Shown in pieces: positions 27,870 to 36,407 of a stretch of DNA of 64,000 nt (its first letter is position 1; the number at the start of each line of letters is the position of its first letter). The translations under genes and the position numbers were made by a program. A model generated the notes under the pieces. The model did no database searches and was not told where the DNA came from. It saw nothing but the letters and a program-made list of their open reading frames with translations. The stretch covers positions 1-64,000 of the forward strand of contig CAJTWN010000008.1 of assembly GCA_910580105.1 (NCBI GenBank). Direction: 5' to 3'. This DNA is from an uncultured Clostridia bacterium (GTDB taxonomy: Bacteria; Bacillota; Clostridia; Monoglobales; Monoglobaceae).

Positions 27870-29747
27870 TTATTTCTTCTCTCCCTTCAGTAACAAAAAA
27901 GGCTTTTTCTCTATTGCACGACTGCCATTTCTTTCGATTTTCGAATAATTTGTATGATTGGTAACGACTATTGATGTGGTGACATCATACCCTTCCTCTT
28001 TTATTTTTTCAATATTAAACTCAATCAGCGGCTGTCCTGTTTTCACTCTGTCACCCTTGTTTACCATTGCTTTAAAATATTTTCCATTCAGACGCACCGT
28101 ATCAATCCCTATGTGTATTAACAGTTCTGCCCCGCCATCGGTAACCAAGCTAATTGCATGATTTGTGTCAAATACTGTATCAATTTTGGCATCAGCCGGA
28201 GAGACAAGCAACCCCGTTTCAGGAATAATTGCAGCACCATCACCTAAAATTTTCTCAGCAAATGTGGGATCGGAAACCTTTTCAATAGGGATTATTTCTC
28301 CTTTAACAGGCGCGCACAGTTCTTCACTTTTTACATTTGTCCTATCAATTTGATTATCAACTGTATCCGGCAATTCACTGTCTTTGGGATCATCAAATCC
28401 AAGAATAAGTGTTGCAGCAAAAGAAACGACCAGAGCAATTGCACTTCCAATAATCGCATTGGTAATATTCGTAAAACCTTCTGTTCCAATATATCCCGGC
28501 AAAGCCAAAAGACCCGGCGAACCAGAGGTATAACGCCCAACCCCTGTAATACCAAGATACAATCCGGCTGCTGCACCACCGATACTTGCTGCAATCAACG
28601 GTTTTTTCAACTTTAAGTTTACCCCATAAAGTGCAGGTTCGGTAATCCCGCAGACCGCCGTAATACCGGAAGAATATGCTTCCTGGCGCATAATTCTATT
28701 TTTTGTACGAAGCGCAACTGCAAATGCAGCGCCGCCCTGGGCAATATTTGAGCCAAGCATACCCGGACCGACGATTGTGTCAAACCCTGCCGTGGCAATA
28801 TTGTTAATCCCAATTGGAATAAGGCCGTAATGGGTACCGGTCATAACCAGATACGGCGAAACAGCGCCAATAATCAGCGGAACAAGCCAACTTACATGAC
28901 TGTTTAAAAATGTTATACCGGCAGCAATAGCATCCCCGATAATTGTTCCCAGCGGCCCCAAAATTGTAATAGAAATCACACCGGTTACAACCAGAGTAAT
29001 CAATGGTTTGGTAAAGAATTTAACTGGTTTCGGTGATATTTTATCCGCAATGGGTTCAATATAGGACATCAGCCAAATTGCCAAAATAATTGGTATAACC
29101 GATGATGAATATGTTGCCGGCGTAACGGGAATACCAATGAATCTCAACACATCTCCCGTTTGTTTAACATCATTAATCATCGACACAAAATCAGGATGGA
29201 GTAATATCCCGGAAATTGACATAGCCATGACAACATTACAGTTAAGTTTGCGTGCAGCAGAATATGCAATTAAAAACGGCAAAAAATAAAATGCCGCATC
29301 GGAAAACACTGCTAAAATTCTGTAAGTCTGCGAGGTTTTGTCAACCCATCCAAACGCCAGAAGGAGTGCCATAAATGCCTTTAAAATACCGGCGCCCGTG
29401 ATTGCAGGAATAATTGGCGTAAAGATACCTGCAATTGTATCTAATATTCTACTTATAACGCTTCGGTTATCATTCTCATTTTTATCTCCATTTCTTTCTT
29501 CAAAATTTCCTATTACGTTTAACTCACGATATACATTTGGAACATCACTTCCTATGATAACCTGAAACTGTCCCCCTTTATTGACAATGCCCATAACCCC
29601 TTTGATATTCTCCAAATGTTTTTTATCAATCTTGCCGTCATCCTTTAAATTAAATCGCAGGCGTGTGGCACAATGTGTAAAAGATATGATATTTTCTTTT
29701 CCGCCAATATCGTTCAAAATCATTTCTGCCAGTTTTTTATAATCCAT
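27870..29747 (-). CDS. Beta-glucoside PTS permease, EIIBCA
   Basis: A single 625-aa protein carries all three domains for phosphorylating uptake of beta-glucosides. N-terminal IIB has the phosphocysteine in FTHCATRLRF (about residue 26). A hydrophobic IIC domain spans about residues 105–460. C-terminal IIA has the active histidine in LLIHIGIDTV (about residue 548). It is co-transcribed with the GH1 gene 2 bp downstream. No LicT-type antiterminator gene or RAT/terminator pair was found in the leader, unlike many bgl operons. Confidence 0.93.
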   Translation of the reverse strand: MDYKKLAEMILNDIGGKENIISFTHCATRLRFNLKDDGKIDKKHLENIKGVMGIVNKGGQFQVIIGSDVPNVYRELNVIGNFEERNGDKNENDNRSVISRILDTIAGIFTPIIPAITGAGILKAFMALLLAFGWVDKTSQTYRILAVFSDAAFYFLPFLIAYSAARKLNCNVVMAMSISGILLHPDFVSMINDVKQTGDVLRFIGIPVTPATYSSSVIPIILAIWLMSYIEPIADKISPKPVKFFTKPLITLVVTGVISITILGPLGTIIGDAIAAGITFLNSHVSWLVPLIIGAVSPYLVMTGTHYGLIPIGINNIATAGFDTIVGPGMLGSNIAQGGAAFAVALRTKNRIMRQEAYSSGITAVCGITEPALYGVNLKLKKPLIAASIGGAAAGLYLGITGVGRYTSGSPGLLALPGYIGTEGFTNITNAIIGSAIALVVSFAATLILGFDDPKDSELPDTVDNQIDRTNVKSEELCAPVKGEIIPIEKVSDPTFAEKILGDGAAIIPETGLLVSPADAKIDTVFDTNHAISLVTDGGAELLIHIGIDTVRLNGKYFKAMVNKGDRVKTGQPLIEFNIEKIKEEGYDVTTSIVVTNHTNYSKIERNGSRAIEKKPFLLLKGEKK

Positions 29748-29770
29748 AGTACATAAACTCCTCCATCAAA

Positions 29771-29792
29771 AATGTAATTCATATCATACATT
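29771..29792. promoter_or_regulatory. Inverted repeat in the PTS leader, possible operator
   Basis: AATGTA and TACATT are separated by 10 bp just upstream of the ribosome site of the PTS gene. A repressor site is possible; no cognate regulator is in the window. The rest of 29793–30063 is AT-rich and holds direct repeats of ATACAAC (about 29821 and 29857). Confidence 0.3.
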
Positions 29793-30006
29793 TTTTAGTA
29801 TCGGCTTCCGAAGAAATTTTATACAACGGAATAAATAAATGGACAGTTTTGATACAACAATTCTACACTTCATTCAAAAAACAGATACAATTTCTTGTTG
29901 GATATATTTTTTTCAAATTTAACAGTGATAACAAACGATATTTTTTAAATACAAAATTGCAAATTCAAGTAGAAAATATGCGCAGTAACTACTTTCAAGC
30001 CTTTGG

Positions 30007-30014
30007 CATAAACT
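30007..30014 (+). promoter_or_regulatory. Possible SigK-type -10 box of the collagen-like gene
   Basis: CATAAACT fits CATAnnnT, with AC-containing -35 candidates 14–17 bp upstream (29988–29992). Genes for exosporium collagen proteins are mother-cell genes in known species. No good vegetative promoter was seen between 29900 and 30060. Confidence 0.3.
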
Positions 30015-30063
30015 GTTACTGAACATTCGTATAAATTGTTTTAAAAATATTCGAATTAAATAT

Positions 30064-31668
30064 ATGAAAGTTAGGACTGATCATAATATGAATCAATATC
30101 ATCACAACATTAATTGTGGGGACGAAAAAAAATGTAACGATTTTTATCCCTGTAACTGCAATTGTGGATGTTGTCAAGGTCCGCAAGGGCCTGCTGGCCC
30201 GCAAGGTGAGCAAGGTCCACAGGGCGCAACCGGACCGCAGGGTGAACAGGGCCTTCAGGGGCCGGCCGGGCCGCAGGGCGAACAAGGCCTTCAGGGTCCA
30301 ACCGGGCCGCAAGGGGAGCAAGGTCTCCAAGGGCCTGCCGGGCCACAAGGCGAACAAGGCCTTCAGGGTCCAACCGGGCCGCAGGGCGAACAAGGTCTTC
30401 AGGGTCCAACCGGGCCACAAGGCGAACAAGGTCTCCAAGGACCTGCCGGACCGCAGGGCGAACAAGGTCTCCAGGGGCCTGCCGGGCCACAAGGCGAGCA
30501 AGGCCTTCAGGGTCCAACCGGGCCGCAGGGCGAACAAGGTCTCCAAGGACCTGCCGGACCGCAGGGCGAACAAGGTCTCCAAGGACCTGCCGGACCGCAA
30601 GGAGAGCAAGGCCTTCAGGGTCCAACCGGGCCGCAGGGTGAACAGGGCCTCCAAGGACCTGCCGGACCGCAGGGTGAACAGGGCCTTCAGGGTCCAACCG
30701 GGCCGCAGGGTGAACAAGGCCTTCAAGGGCCTGCCGGGCCACAAGGCGAACAAGGCCTTCAGGGTCCAACCGGGCCGCAGGGTGAACAGGGCCTTCAGGG
30801 TCCAACCGGGCCGCAGGGTGAACAGGGCCTCCAGGGACCTGCCGGACCGCAGGGCGAACAAGGCCTTCAGGGTCCAACCGGGCCGCAGGGTGAACAGGGC
30901 CTCCAGGGGCCTGCCGGGCCGCAGGGCGAACAAGGTCTTCAGGGACCTGCCGGACCGCAGGGCGAACAGGGCCTTCAGGGACCTGCCGGGCCGCAAGGTG
31001 AACAGGGCCTTCAGGGGCCTGCCGGGCCGCAGGGCGAACAGGGCCTTCAGGGACCTGCCGGGCCGCAAGGGGAGCAAGGACCAACCGGTACTTTTGAGCC
31101 CGGGGAAGTCCTGTTTTATGCAAATGGAAACGGCGGACCAATACCCATCCGTTTTGGAGAAGATTTAAACTTTATATCACCAAATTTAGATATTTTTTTA
31201 ACAGATAATCCAGCGACTGTGGATATTAATGGCCGAATAAATGAGAATGCGTTTGGCGGTCTTTATTCTAATACGATACAATCATTTAATTTTTCAACTG
31301 ACGGACAGGCCGAACAAATTCAGCTCAATAATTTTATGCCTTCATTTAACGTTGGCACAACTTCAAATGAACTGCAAATTTTTATTCCCGGTGAATATGA
31401 AATTAACTATATGATTCGTATCGCTCCAACAGATACGCCAGACCAAACAATTTCTGCCGGGGTACGGCAAAACGGCAGTTTTATTGATTCCACATTGCAA
31501 TATAGCACACTTTCCTCAACAGGAACTACTATTTTACAAGGAAGTGTTATAGAATTTTTAAATGGTCAAGTTGATTTAGCCTTTTTATCCACTGGTGCTG
31601 CAACATTCGATTTAACTACACTTACAAACGCCACATTGACTATAGAACGACTCTCTCCATTACCATGA
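30064..31668 (+). CDS. BclA-like collagen-repeat spore-surface protein
   Basis: The 534-aa protein has a short Cys-rich N-terminal region (NCGDEKKC, CNCNCGCC, residues 17–38). About 100 uninterrupted Gly-X-Y triplets follow, made chiefly of a 12-residue unit GP(A/T)GPQGEQGLQ, and then a globular C-terminal domain of about 190 residues (from FEPGEVLFYANGNG to the end) like the trimerising BclA C-terminal domain. Such proteins form filaments on the exosporium or spore coat of Bacillus and Clostridioides. There is no signal peptide, as expected for a mother-cell protein. An ATG at 30088 behind AGGAC may be the true start, since the one at 30064 lacks a ribosome site. Confidence 0.88.
   Translation: MKVRTDHNMNQYHHNINCGDEKKCNDFYPCNCNCGCCQGPQGPAGPQGEQGPQGATGPQGEQGLQGPAGPQGEQGLQGPTGPQGEQGLQGPAGPQGEQGLQGPTGPQGEQGLQGPTGPQGEQGLQGPAGPQGEQGLQGPAGPQGEQGLQGPTGPQGEQGLQGPAGPQGEQGLQGPAGPQGEQGLQGPTGPQGEQGLQGPAGPQGEQGLQGPTGPQGEQGLQGPAGPQGEQGLQGPTGPQGEQGLQGPTGPQGEQGLQGPAGPQGEQGLQGPTGPQGEQGLQGPAGPQGEQGLQGPAGPQGEQGLQGPAGPQGEQGLQGPAGPQGEQGLQGPAGPQGEQGPTGTFEPGEVLFYANGNGGPIPIRFGEDLNFISPNLDIFLTDNPATVDINGRINENAFGGLYSNTIQSFNFSTDGQAEQIQLNNFMPSFNVGTTSNELQIFIPGEYEINYMIRIAPTDTPDQTISAGVRQNGSFIDSTLQYSTLSSTGTTILQGSVIEFLNGQVDLAFLSTGAATFDLTTLTNATLTIERLSPLP
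30178..31089 (+). repeat. 36-bp tandem repeat array coding Gly-X-Y triplets
   Basis: About 23 imperfect copies of a 36-bp unit lie head to tail, encoding the 12-residue collagen unit. Synonymous changes and A/T alternation at one position distinguish the copies. Arrays like this expand and contract by slippage or recombination, so length differences between strains are expected. The array leaves long stop-free frames on both strands that are not genes. Confidence 0.95.
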
Positions 31669-31880
31669 AAATTTCAAACGAGCTGCAATTTATTTTTCAC
31701 TCAATATTGTTCGTAAGAAAAGAAAAAGATCATCTATATACGAAGACGCTCATCCCAATAACCACCGAAGAATTGTATAACACAATATATAAAATCTATT
31801 TTTACACTTCTTCTATGCAACTTTGTAATATTTTTCACACAAATTTTTAAAAAGTTATTGGAAAAATCGTGTATAAAACA

Positions 31881-31910
31881 AAAGAACCAACGTTTTTACG
31901 CTGGTTCTTT
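31881..31910. terminator. Terminator shared by tRNA-Pro and the collagen gene
   Basis: A 12-bp stem with one wobble (AAAGAACCAACG pairing with CGCTGGTTCTTT) lies just beyond the tRNA-Pro 3' end. T-rich sequence follows on both strands. Confidence 0.75.
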
Positions 31911-31916
31911 AATTTT

Positions 31917-31993
31917 TGGTCGAGGTGACAGGATTTGAACCTGCGACCCCTTCGTCCCGAACGAAGTACTCTACCAAACTGAGCCACACCTCG
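31917..31993 (-). tRNA. tRNA-Pro (CGG)
   Basis: The minus strand gives a full cloverleaf. The acceptor CGAGGTG pairs with CACCTCG, and the anticodon stem CTTCG/CGAAG encloses TTCGGGA with anticodon CGG. The T-arm contains GGTTCAAATCC and CCA is encoded at 31917–31919. Confidence 0.95.
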
Positions 31994-32005
31994 ACAACGT
32001 TCATT

Positions 32006-32034
32006 AGTATAGCATGGGACGATTTTTTTGTCAA
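32006..32034 (-). promoter_or_regulatory. Promoter of tRNA-Pro
   Basis: On the minus strand TTGACA (32034–32029), a 17-bp spacer and TATACT (32011–32006) sit 13 nt before the tRNA. Confidence 0.85.
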
Positions 32035-32051
32035 CACTTTTTTTATACTTT

Positions 32052-32582
32052 CTACACTTTTTTTACTCTTTTTTCATCATAATGGCGGATGGTATCCACC
32101 AAATATGCTATTGCCGAAAATGCCATAGCAAAAATCATTATAACTAACAGCGCATATGTACATACAGACGGCATCTGTCTCCATACAATGAATAAGAAAA
32201 CAATGGCATAAAAAACAACAGTTGCCGCTTTTCCGTACCAGTTAGAATGAACCACAATTTTACGAAGATACAATATTCCGCCAATCACAATCATAGATAC
32301 TTCTTTAACAATTACAATAATCAAAATCCAAAGAGGAATCACTTCGGCAATTACCAAACAAACAACTGCAGTTATCTGCATCAGTTTGTCCACAAACGGA
32401 TCATAAACCTTTCCGAAATCAGTTATCATCTGATATTTTCTTGCAATATAGCCATCGATAATATCTGTAACCCCCGAAAGAGTAAAGACAACAGCTGCCG
32501 CCGCCGGATGGCCGCCAAGAACCAAAAAGGCGAAGATTGGCACAAATATCAACCGCACAGTTGTTAAAATGTTTGGAATCAT
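32052..32582 (-). CDS. pgsA: CDP-diacylglycerol–glycerol-3-phosphate 3-phosphatidyltransferase
   Basis: It makes phosphatidylglycerol phosphate at the membrane, the committed step to phosphatidylglycerol. The CDP-alcohol phosphatidyltransferase signature is complete: DGYIAR, eight residues, then G, three residues, D, three residues, D (about residues 43–66). Several transmembrane helices follow, and the length of 176 aa is usual. The ATG overlaps the thioesterase stop (ATGA), so it is the last gene of the mtrB–pyk–thioesterase–pgsA run. Confidence 0.93.
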   Translation of the reverse strand: MIPNILTTVRLIFVPIFAFLVLGGHPAAAAVVFTLSGVTDIIDGYIARKYQMITDFGKVYDPFVDKLMQITAVVCLVIAEVIPLWILIIVIVKEVSMIVIGGILYLRKIVVHSNWYGKAATVVFYAIVFLFIVWRQMPSVCTYALLVIMIFAMAFSAIAYLVDTIRHYDEKRVKKV

Positions 32583-32998
32583 GCCTCTTCACCTCTCAAT
32601 TTCTCCATTATTTTATAGATATGCGGATATTCTCGTTTCAAATTCAAAGGTTTTAACTCCGGCGTTGTAAAACCATGGGTCGTATAACCGGTCGCAAGCT
32701 CTTTCTGGTCTGAATCCCTTATTACACGATAACAGAAGATACATTTTGCAACTCCAAGTTTGGCAAGTTCCACCTCTATCCAAACATCATCTCCGTACCG
32801 GGCCCCCTCGATAAATTTTGCATAGCAATCAACCAAGGGAAGCCATACACCTTCTTTTTCAACCTGGTCATATGTCATACCGCCAGACTTAAAAAATTCC
32901 GTTCTTCCAACTTCAAACCATGGAAAGTAACGGGAATGGTGAACGATTCCCATCCGGTCTGTTTCCGCATACCGCACCGAAATTTTGGTTCTGAACAT
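32579..32998 (-). CDS. Acyl-CoA thioesterase, 4-hydroxybenzoyl-CoA/YbgC-type hotdog
   Basis: The 139-aa single hotdog domain has the YbgC/4HBT signature YAETDRMGIVHHSRYFPWFEVGR at the N-terminus, where the Asp of the D-x-x-G-x-V/I-x-x motif is catalytic. These enzymes hydrolyse acyl-CoA or acyl-ACP thioesters in the cytoplasm. It is coupled to pgsA and lies 20 bp after pyk. A role in fatty-acid or phospholipid supply is an inference from the pgsA coupling. Confidence 0.85.
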   Translation of the reverse strand: MFRTKISVRYAETDRMGIVHHSRYFPWFEVGRTEFFKSGGMTYDQVEKEGVWLPLVDCYAKFIEGARYGDDVWIEVELAKLGVAKCIFCYRVIRDSDQKELATGYTTHGFTTPELKPLNLKREYPHIYKIMEKLRGEEA

Positions 32999-33017
32999 AC
33001 GTTCACTCCATTTCTAG

Positions 33018-34775
33018 CTACATAATTTTAGCAACACCGCTGTATACCTGTCCGCGGGCACCATCTATCGTTATAATTGTTCCGTCTTTTAAAAGCTCTG
33101 TCGCTCCTTCAGCGCCGACAAGAACCGGAATATCCAACGTCATTCCCACAACAGCCGCATGAGAAGTCAATCCCGGTTGTTCTGCAATAATTGCAGAGGC
33201 TTTCCGCAAAACGGCAATAATATCATTTGAAGTCTCTGGAATAACCAGAATATCTCCATCTTTAAAATTCTTAATTGCTTCCGCATTATTTTTTGCAACG
33301 CAGACCGTACCGCTGACCGATTTTCTGGAAGTTCCTGTTGCTGTCAGCAAAACATCCCCTACAAGCTGAACTTTTAAAATGTTGGTCGTACCGCTGACCC
33401 CAACAGGCGCACCGCCGGTCAAAACAACAATATCACCTTTATGTACAATGTTGGTCTGTTCCAAAGCTCTTTCAACAGCATGTTCAAACAGTGCATCAGA
33501 TGTCTTTTTCATAGACGTCCGGATCGGTGTAACTCCCCAGGAAAGTCCCAGCTGCTGATACACCTTTTCCCGCATTGCTCCGGCAATGATAGGACAATTG
33601 GGCCGATACCCAGAAATTGTCCGCGGCGTATAACCTGATTTCGTTACAGTAATAATTGCTGTGGCTCCCAAATCATGGGCAGTCGTACAGGTTGAGTGTC
33701 CAATTGCGTGCGTCACACTGATTTTCTCGGTCATGTGTACATTTTCAAACCGTTTAATATAGTTAATATCCCGCTCTGCCATACGGCAAATCTGCGCCAT
33801 AGAACGCAGCGCCAGCACCGGATATTGCCCAACGGCAGTTTCACCGGAAAGCATAACCGCCGATGTTCCGTCATAGACCGCATTTGCCACATCCGAAGTT
33901 TCTGCACGAGTGGGCCTTGGGTTATGTGTCATAGACTCCAGCATTTGGGTCGCTGTAATTACCATCTTGCTGGAACTATAGCAACTTTCAATTAAAAATT
34001 TCTGAATTGCCGGCAGTTCCTCAAATGGGATTTCTACGCCCATATCCCCGCGGGCAACCATAATGCCATCGCTGACTTTCAGGATTTGTTCAATATTTTC
34101 AACACCTTCGCGGTTTTCAATTTTGGCAATAATTAGAATATCATTCCCGCCATTTTGTTCCAGTACACGTTTTACTTCCAATACATCGTAAGCAGAACGC
34201 ACGAAGGAAGCCGCAATAAAATCAACGCCCTGCGAAATACCAAACTTGATATCTTCCACGTCTTTCTCACTCATATAGTCCATGGTTAAATGAACATCAG
34301 GAACATTAATACTCTTATGGTTACTGACAGGGCCGCCATTCAAAACACGGCAGACAACTTTTTCCCCCTCAATGGCGGTAACCTTCATTTCAATCAAACC
34401 ATCATCAATCAAAATCCGGGTCCCAATCTGCACATCTTCCGCAAGCCCCGCATAAGAAATAGGGATAATTTCCTCTGTTCCCTCAAGTTCTTCCGGTGTC
34501 AAGGTAAGGAGCTGACCGGTTGTTAACATGACCTTTCCGTCTTTAAAATTTCCAGTCCGCACTTCCGGTCCTTTTGTATCAAGCAAAATTGGAATTGGAA
34601 GCTGCAGCTCTTCCCGCAATTTTTTCACCATATCAATTCGCTTTTTCTGCTCTTCATGTGTACCATGAGAAAAATTCAGGCGCGCCGTATTCATCCCTGC
34701 CTGCATCAATTCCCGCAGAACAGCCGAATCATCTGTTGACGGACCAAGTGTACAAATAATTTTTGTCTTCCTCAT
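33018..34775 (-). CDS. pyk: Pyruvate kinase with C-terminal PEP-utiliser domain
   Basis: The glycolytic enzyme converts PEP and ADP to pyruvate and ATP. It begins KTKIICTLGPS, has LDTKGPEVRTG and the active-site helix region ATQMLESMTHNPRPTRAE. After the ordinary C-domain, about 110 extra residues form a PEP-utiliser-like swivelling domain (GLTSHAAVVGMTLDIPVLV with the histidine), as in Bacillus-type Pyk; total 585 aa. TTGGAGGAA precedes the ATG. It lies 29 bp after mtrB, so the two are likely co-transcribed. Confidence 0.95.
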   Translation of the reverse strand: MRKTKIICTLGPSTDDSAVLRELMQAGMNTARLNFSHGTHEEQKKRIDMVKKLREELQLPIPILLDTKGPEVRTGNFKDGKVMLTTGQLLTLTPEELEGTEEIIPISYAGLAEDVQIGTRILIDDGLIEMKVTAIEGEKVVCRVLNGGPVSNHKSINVPDVHLTMDYMSEKDVEDIKFGISQGVDFIAASFVRSAYDVLEVKRVLEQNGGNDILIIAKIENREGVENIEQILKVSDGIMVARGDMGVEIPFEELPAIQKFLIESCYSSSKMVITATQMLESMTHNPRPTRAETSDVANAVYDGTSAVMLSGETAVGQYPVLALRSMAQICRMAERDINYIKRFENVHMTEKISVTHAIGHSTCTTAHDLGATAIITVTKSGYTPRTISGYRPNCPIIAGAMREKVYQQLGLSWGVTPIRTSMKKTSDALFEHAVERALEQTNIVHKGDIVVLTGGAPVGVSGTTNILKVQLVGDVLLTATGTSRKSVSGTVCVAKNNAEAIKNFKDGDILVIPETSNDIIAVLRKASAIIAEQPGLTSHAAVVGMTLDIPVLVGAEGATELLKDGTIITIDGARGQVYSGVAKIM

Positions 34776-34804
34776 ACTGTAAATTCCTCCAAATTTGACG
34801 CTAT

Positions 34805-35029
34805 TTATTTACCAACTTCAACAATTCCCATTTTCGTATACAGTTTCGCTCTGCCCCTGATTTTTATTGCAGAAGTCACTTCGGTAAACTGAGCAATGTA
34901 CGCTTCGCCTTTATCTAATTTTTCTGTATGATGGAATTTAGTGTCTCTCCCCCGTGTCAAACCAATAATGGTCACACCATCCTCTTCCGCAACAATGGTA
35001 ACATAATCACCGCCGGTAACAGTCTCCAT
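34805..35029 (-). CDS. mtrB: trp RNA-binding attenuation protein (TRAP)
   Basis: TRAP is an 11-mer ring that binds tryptophan and then (G/U)AG repeats in trp leaders to shut off tryptophan genes. The 74-aa sequence matches Bacillus TRAP as I recall it with the same numbering. It keeps GLTRGRDTKFHH, KLDKGE and IAQFTEVTSAIKIRG, so the RNA-contact residues Lys37, Lys56 and Arg58 are all present. Start chosen at 35029 behind GGAGAAGAAAT; the longer frame upstream is non-coding leader. No trp genes or GAG/UAG repeat arrays were seen in the window. Its position in front of pyk is unusual. Confidence 0.92.
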   Translation of the reverse strand: METVTGGDYVTIVAEEDGVTIIGLTRGRDTKFHHTEKLDKGEAYIAQFTEVTSAIKIRGRAKLYTKMGIVEVGK

Positions 35030-35092
35030 ATTTCTTCTCCTTTTTCCTTTATTTAACCCTTCAATTTCTAACAAATCTACTTTCACATTTAG

Positions 35093-35122
35093 ATTATAAT
35101 ATAGATAGGCAAAAAAAGTCAA
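35093..35122 (-). promoter_or_regulatory. Promoter of the mtrB–pyk operon
   Basis: On the minus strand TTGACT (35122–35117), an 18-bp spacer and TATAAT (35098–35093) precede a leader of about 55 nt. Confidence 0.65.
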
Positions 35123-35151
35123 GAAGCATCTGCGTTATTTTCAAATTTTTA

Positions 35152-35180
35152 TTGAAATTTAATTTTTCCTGTGATATACT
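35152..35180 (+). promoter_or_regulatory. Promoter of ilvE
   Basis: TTGAAA (35152–35157), a 17-bp spacer and TATACT (35175–35180) drive ilvE, divergent from mtrB. There is no room for a T-box in the roughly 60-nt leader. Confidence 0.75.
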
Positions 35181-35242
35181 AGATAAGATAATAAAACTTT
35201 TGTAATATTATGTATCAATGTTAAGAAAGAAGGCTCGTTACA

Positions 35243-36307
35243 ATGAACATCAGTATCACAAAAACAACAACACCCAGACCAAAGCCTGCGATGGAAAACC
35301 TGCCTTTTGGCAAATATTTTTCCGATCATATGTTTGTCATGGACTATACAGAGGGAAAAGGCTGGCATGATGCCCGAATCGTTCCTTATGGCCCAATTGC
35401 CCTGGATCCTTCCGCTATGGTATTCCACTATGCACAGGAAATTTTCGAAGGACTGAAAGCTTATAAAGCAAAAGACGGCCACGTGCGTCTCTTCCGTCCA
35501 AAGAAAAATTTTGAGCGTATGAACATATCCTGCGAAAGAATTGCCATTCCTCAGATAGACGTTGACTTTTGTGTTGAGGCCCTCAAACAGCTGGTGGAAC
35601 TTGACAGAGACTGGATCCCTGAACAGGAAGGGGCATCTTTATACATCCGCCCCTTTATCATAGCAACAGATGAATATTTGGGCGTACGTCCTTCATCTAC
35701 TTATAAATTCATGATTATTTGTTCACCCAGCGGCCTCTATTACCCGGAAGGTCTGGACCCCGTTAAAATTTATGTTGAAGACAACTATGTCCGCACCGTC
35801 CGCGGCGGTACCGGCTTTACCAAAACCGGCGGCAACTATGCCGGCAGTATCAAAGCACAGGTCATTGCACATGAACGCGGGTATTCGCAAGTCTTATGGC
35901 TTGATGGTGTGGAACAAAAATATATTGAAGAAGTCGGTTCGATGAACATTTTCTTCAAAATTGACGGTGAAGTTGTCACCCCGATGTTAAACGGAAGTAT
36001 ACTCAGCGGTATTACCCGTATGTCCACCATTGAACTGTTGAAAAAGTGGGGAATTCCCGTTTCTGAACGTAAAATTTCCATCCAGGAAGTATATGATGCT
36101 TACCAAACGGGAAAACTGGAAGAGTGTTTCGGCACCGGCACGGCAGCAATCATTTCTCCTGTTGGAGAACTTCGGTGGGATGAACATGTTATGACCATCA
36201 ACAACAACCAAATCGGTGAAATTACCCAGAGAATTTTTGATACCATCACCGGCATCCAAACGGGTACGATTGACGACGAAATGAATTGGGTCATTAAGGT
36301 TGACTAG
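35243..36307 (+). CDS. ilvE: Branched-chain amino acid aminotransferase
   Basis: This PLP enzyme performs the last step of leucine, isoleucine and valine synthesis, or the first of their breakdown, with glutamate/2-oxoglutarate. The 354-aa length and blocks VFHYAQEIFEGLKAYKA, IRPFIIATDEYLG, GGTGFTKTGGNYAGS (before the PLP lysine region) and EEVGSMNIFFKIDGE fit the longer class IV aminotransferase group. AGAAGG lies upstream of the ATG. It is monocistronic, with a promoter and a terminator. Confidence 0.95.
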   Translation: MNISITKTTTPRPKPAMENLPFGKYFSDHMFVMDYTEGKGWHDARIVPYGPIALDPSAMVFHYAQEIFEGLKAYKAKDGHVRLFRPKKNFERMNISCERIAIPQIDVDFCVEALKQLVELDRDWIPEQEGASLYIRPFIIATDEYLGVRPSSTYKFMIICSPSGLYYPEGLDPVKIYVEDNYVRTVRGGTGFTKTGGNYAGSIKAQVIAHERGYSQVLWLDGVEQKYIEEVGSMNIFFKIDGEVVTPMLNGSILSGITRMSTIELLKKWGIPVSERKISIQEVYDAYQTGKLEECFGTGTAAIISPVGELRWDEHVMTINNNQIGEITQRIFDTITGIQTGTIDDEMNWVIKVD

Positions 36308-36330
36308 CAATTATATTTTATAGCTTACAT

Positions 36331-36366
36331 AAGAAAAGGGCGGCAGAATTGTCGCCCTTCTTAATT
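36331..36366 (+). terminator. Terminator of ilvE
   Basis: A stem around AGGGCG/CGCCCT with flanking A/T pairs (36333–36342 with 36353–36362) is followed by TTAATTT. Confidence 0.7.
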
Positions 36367-36407
36367 TATAATATCTCTTATATTTTTATTAAGAAAGGAT
36401 GTTCGCT

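Noticed and set aside
30178..31089. Regular 36-bp repeats resembling a CRISPR array in period.
   Set aside because: The units are contiguous with no spacers and code in frame for Gly-X-Y triplets; no cas genes are present.
30016..31168. Three long open frames of about 340–350 codons, two on the minus strand and one in another plus frame, across the collagen array.
   Set aside because: They arise because the 36-bp repeat lacks stops in several frames. They have no ribosome sites, and their sequences are monotonous low-complexity repeats.
31665..31850. A 61-codon frame overlapping the collagen gene stop.
   Set aside because: No ribosome site, AT-driven composition and no motif; probably chance.
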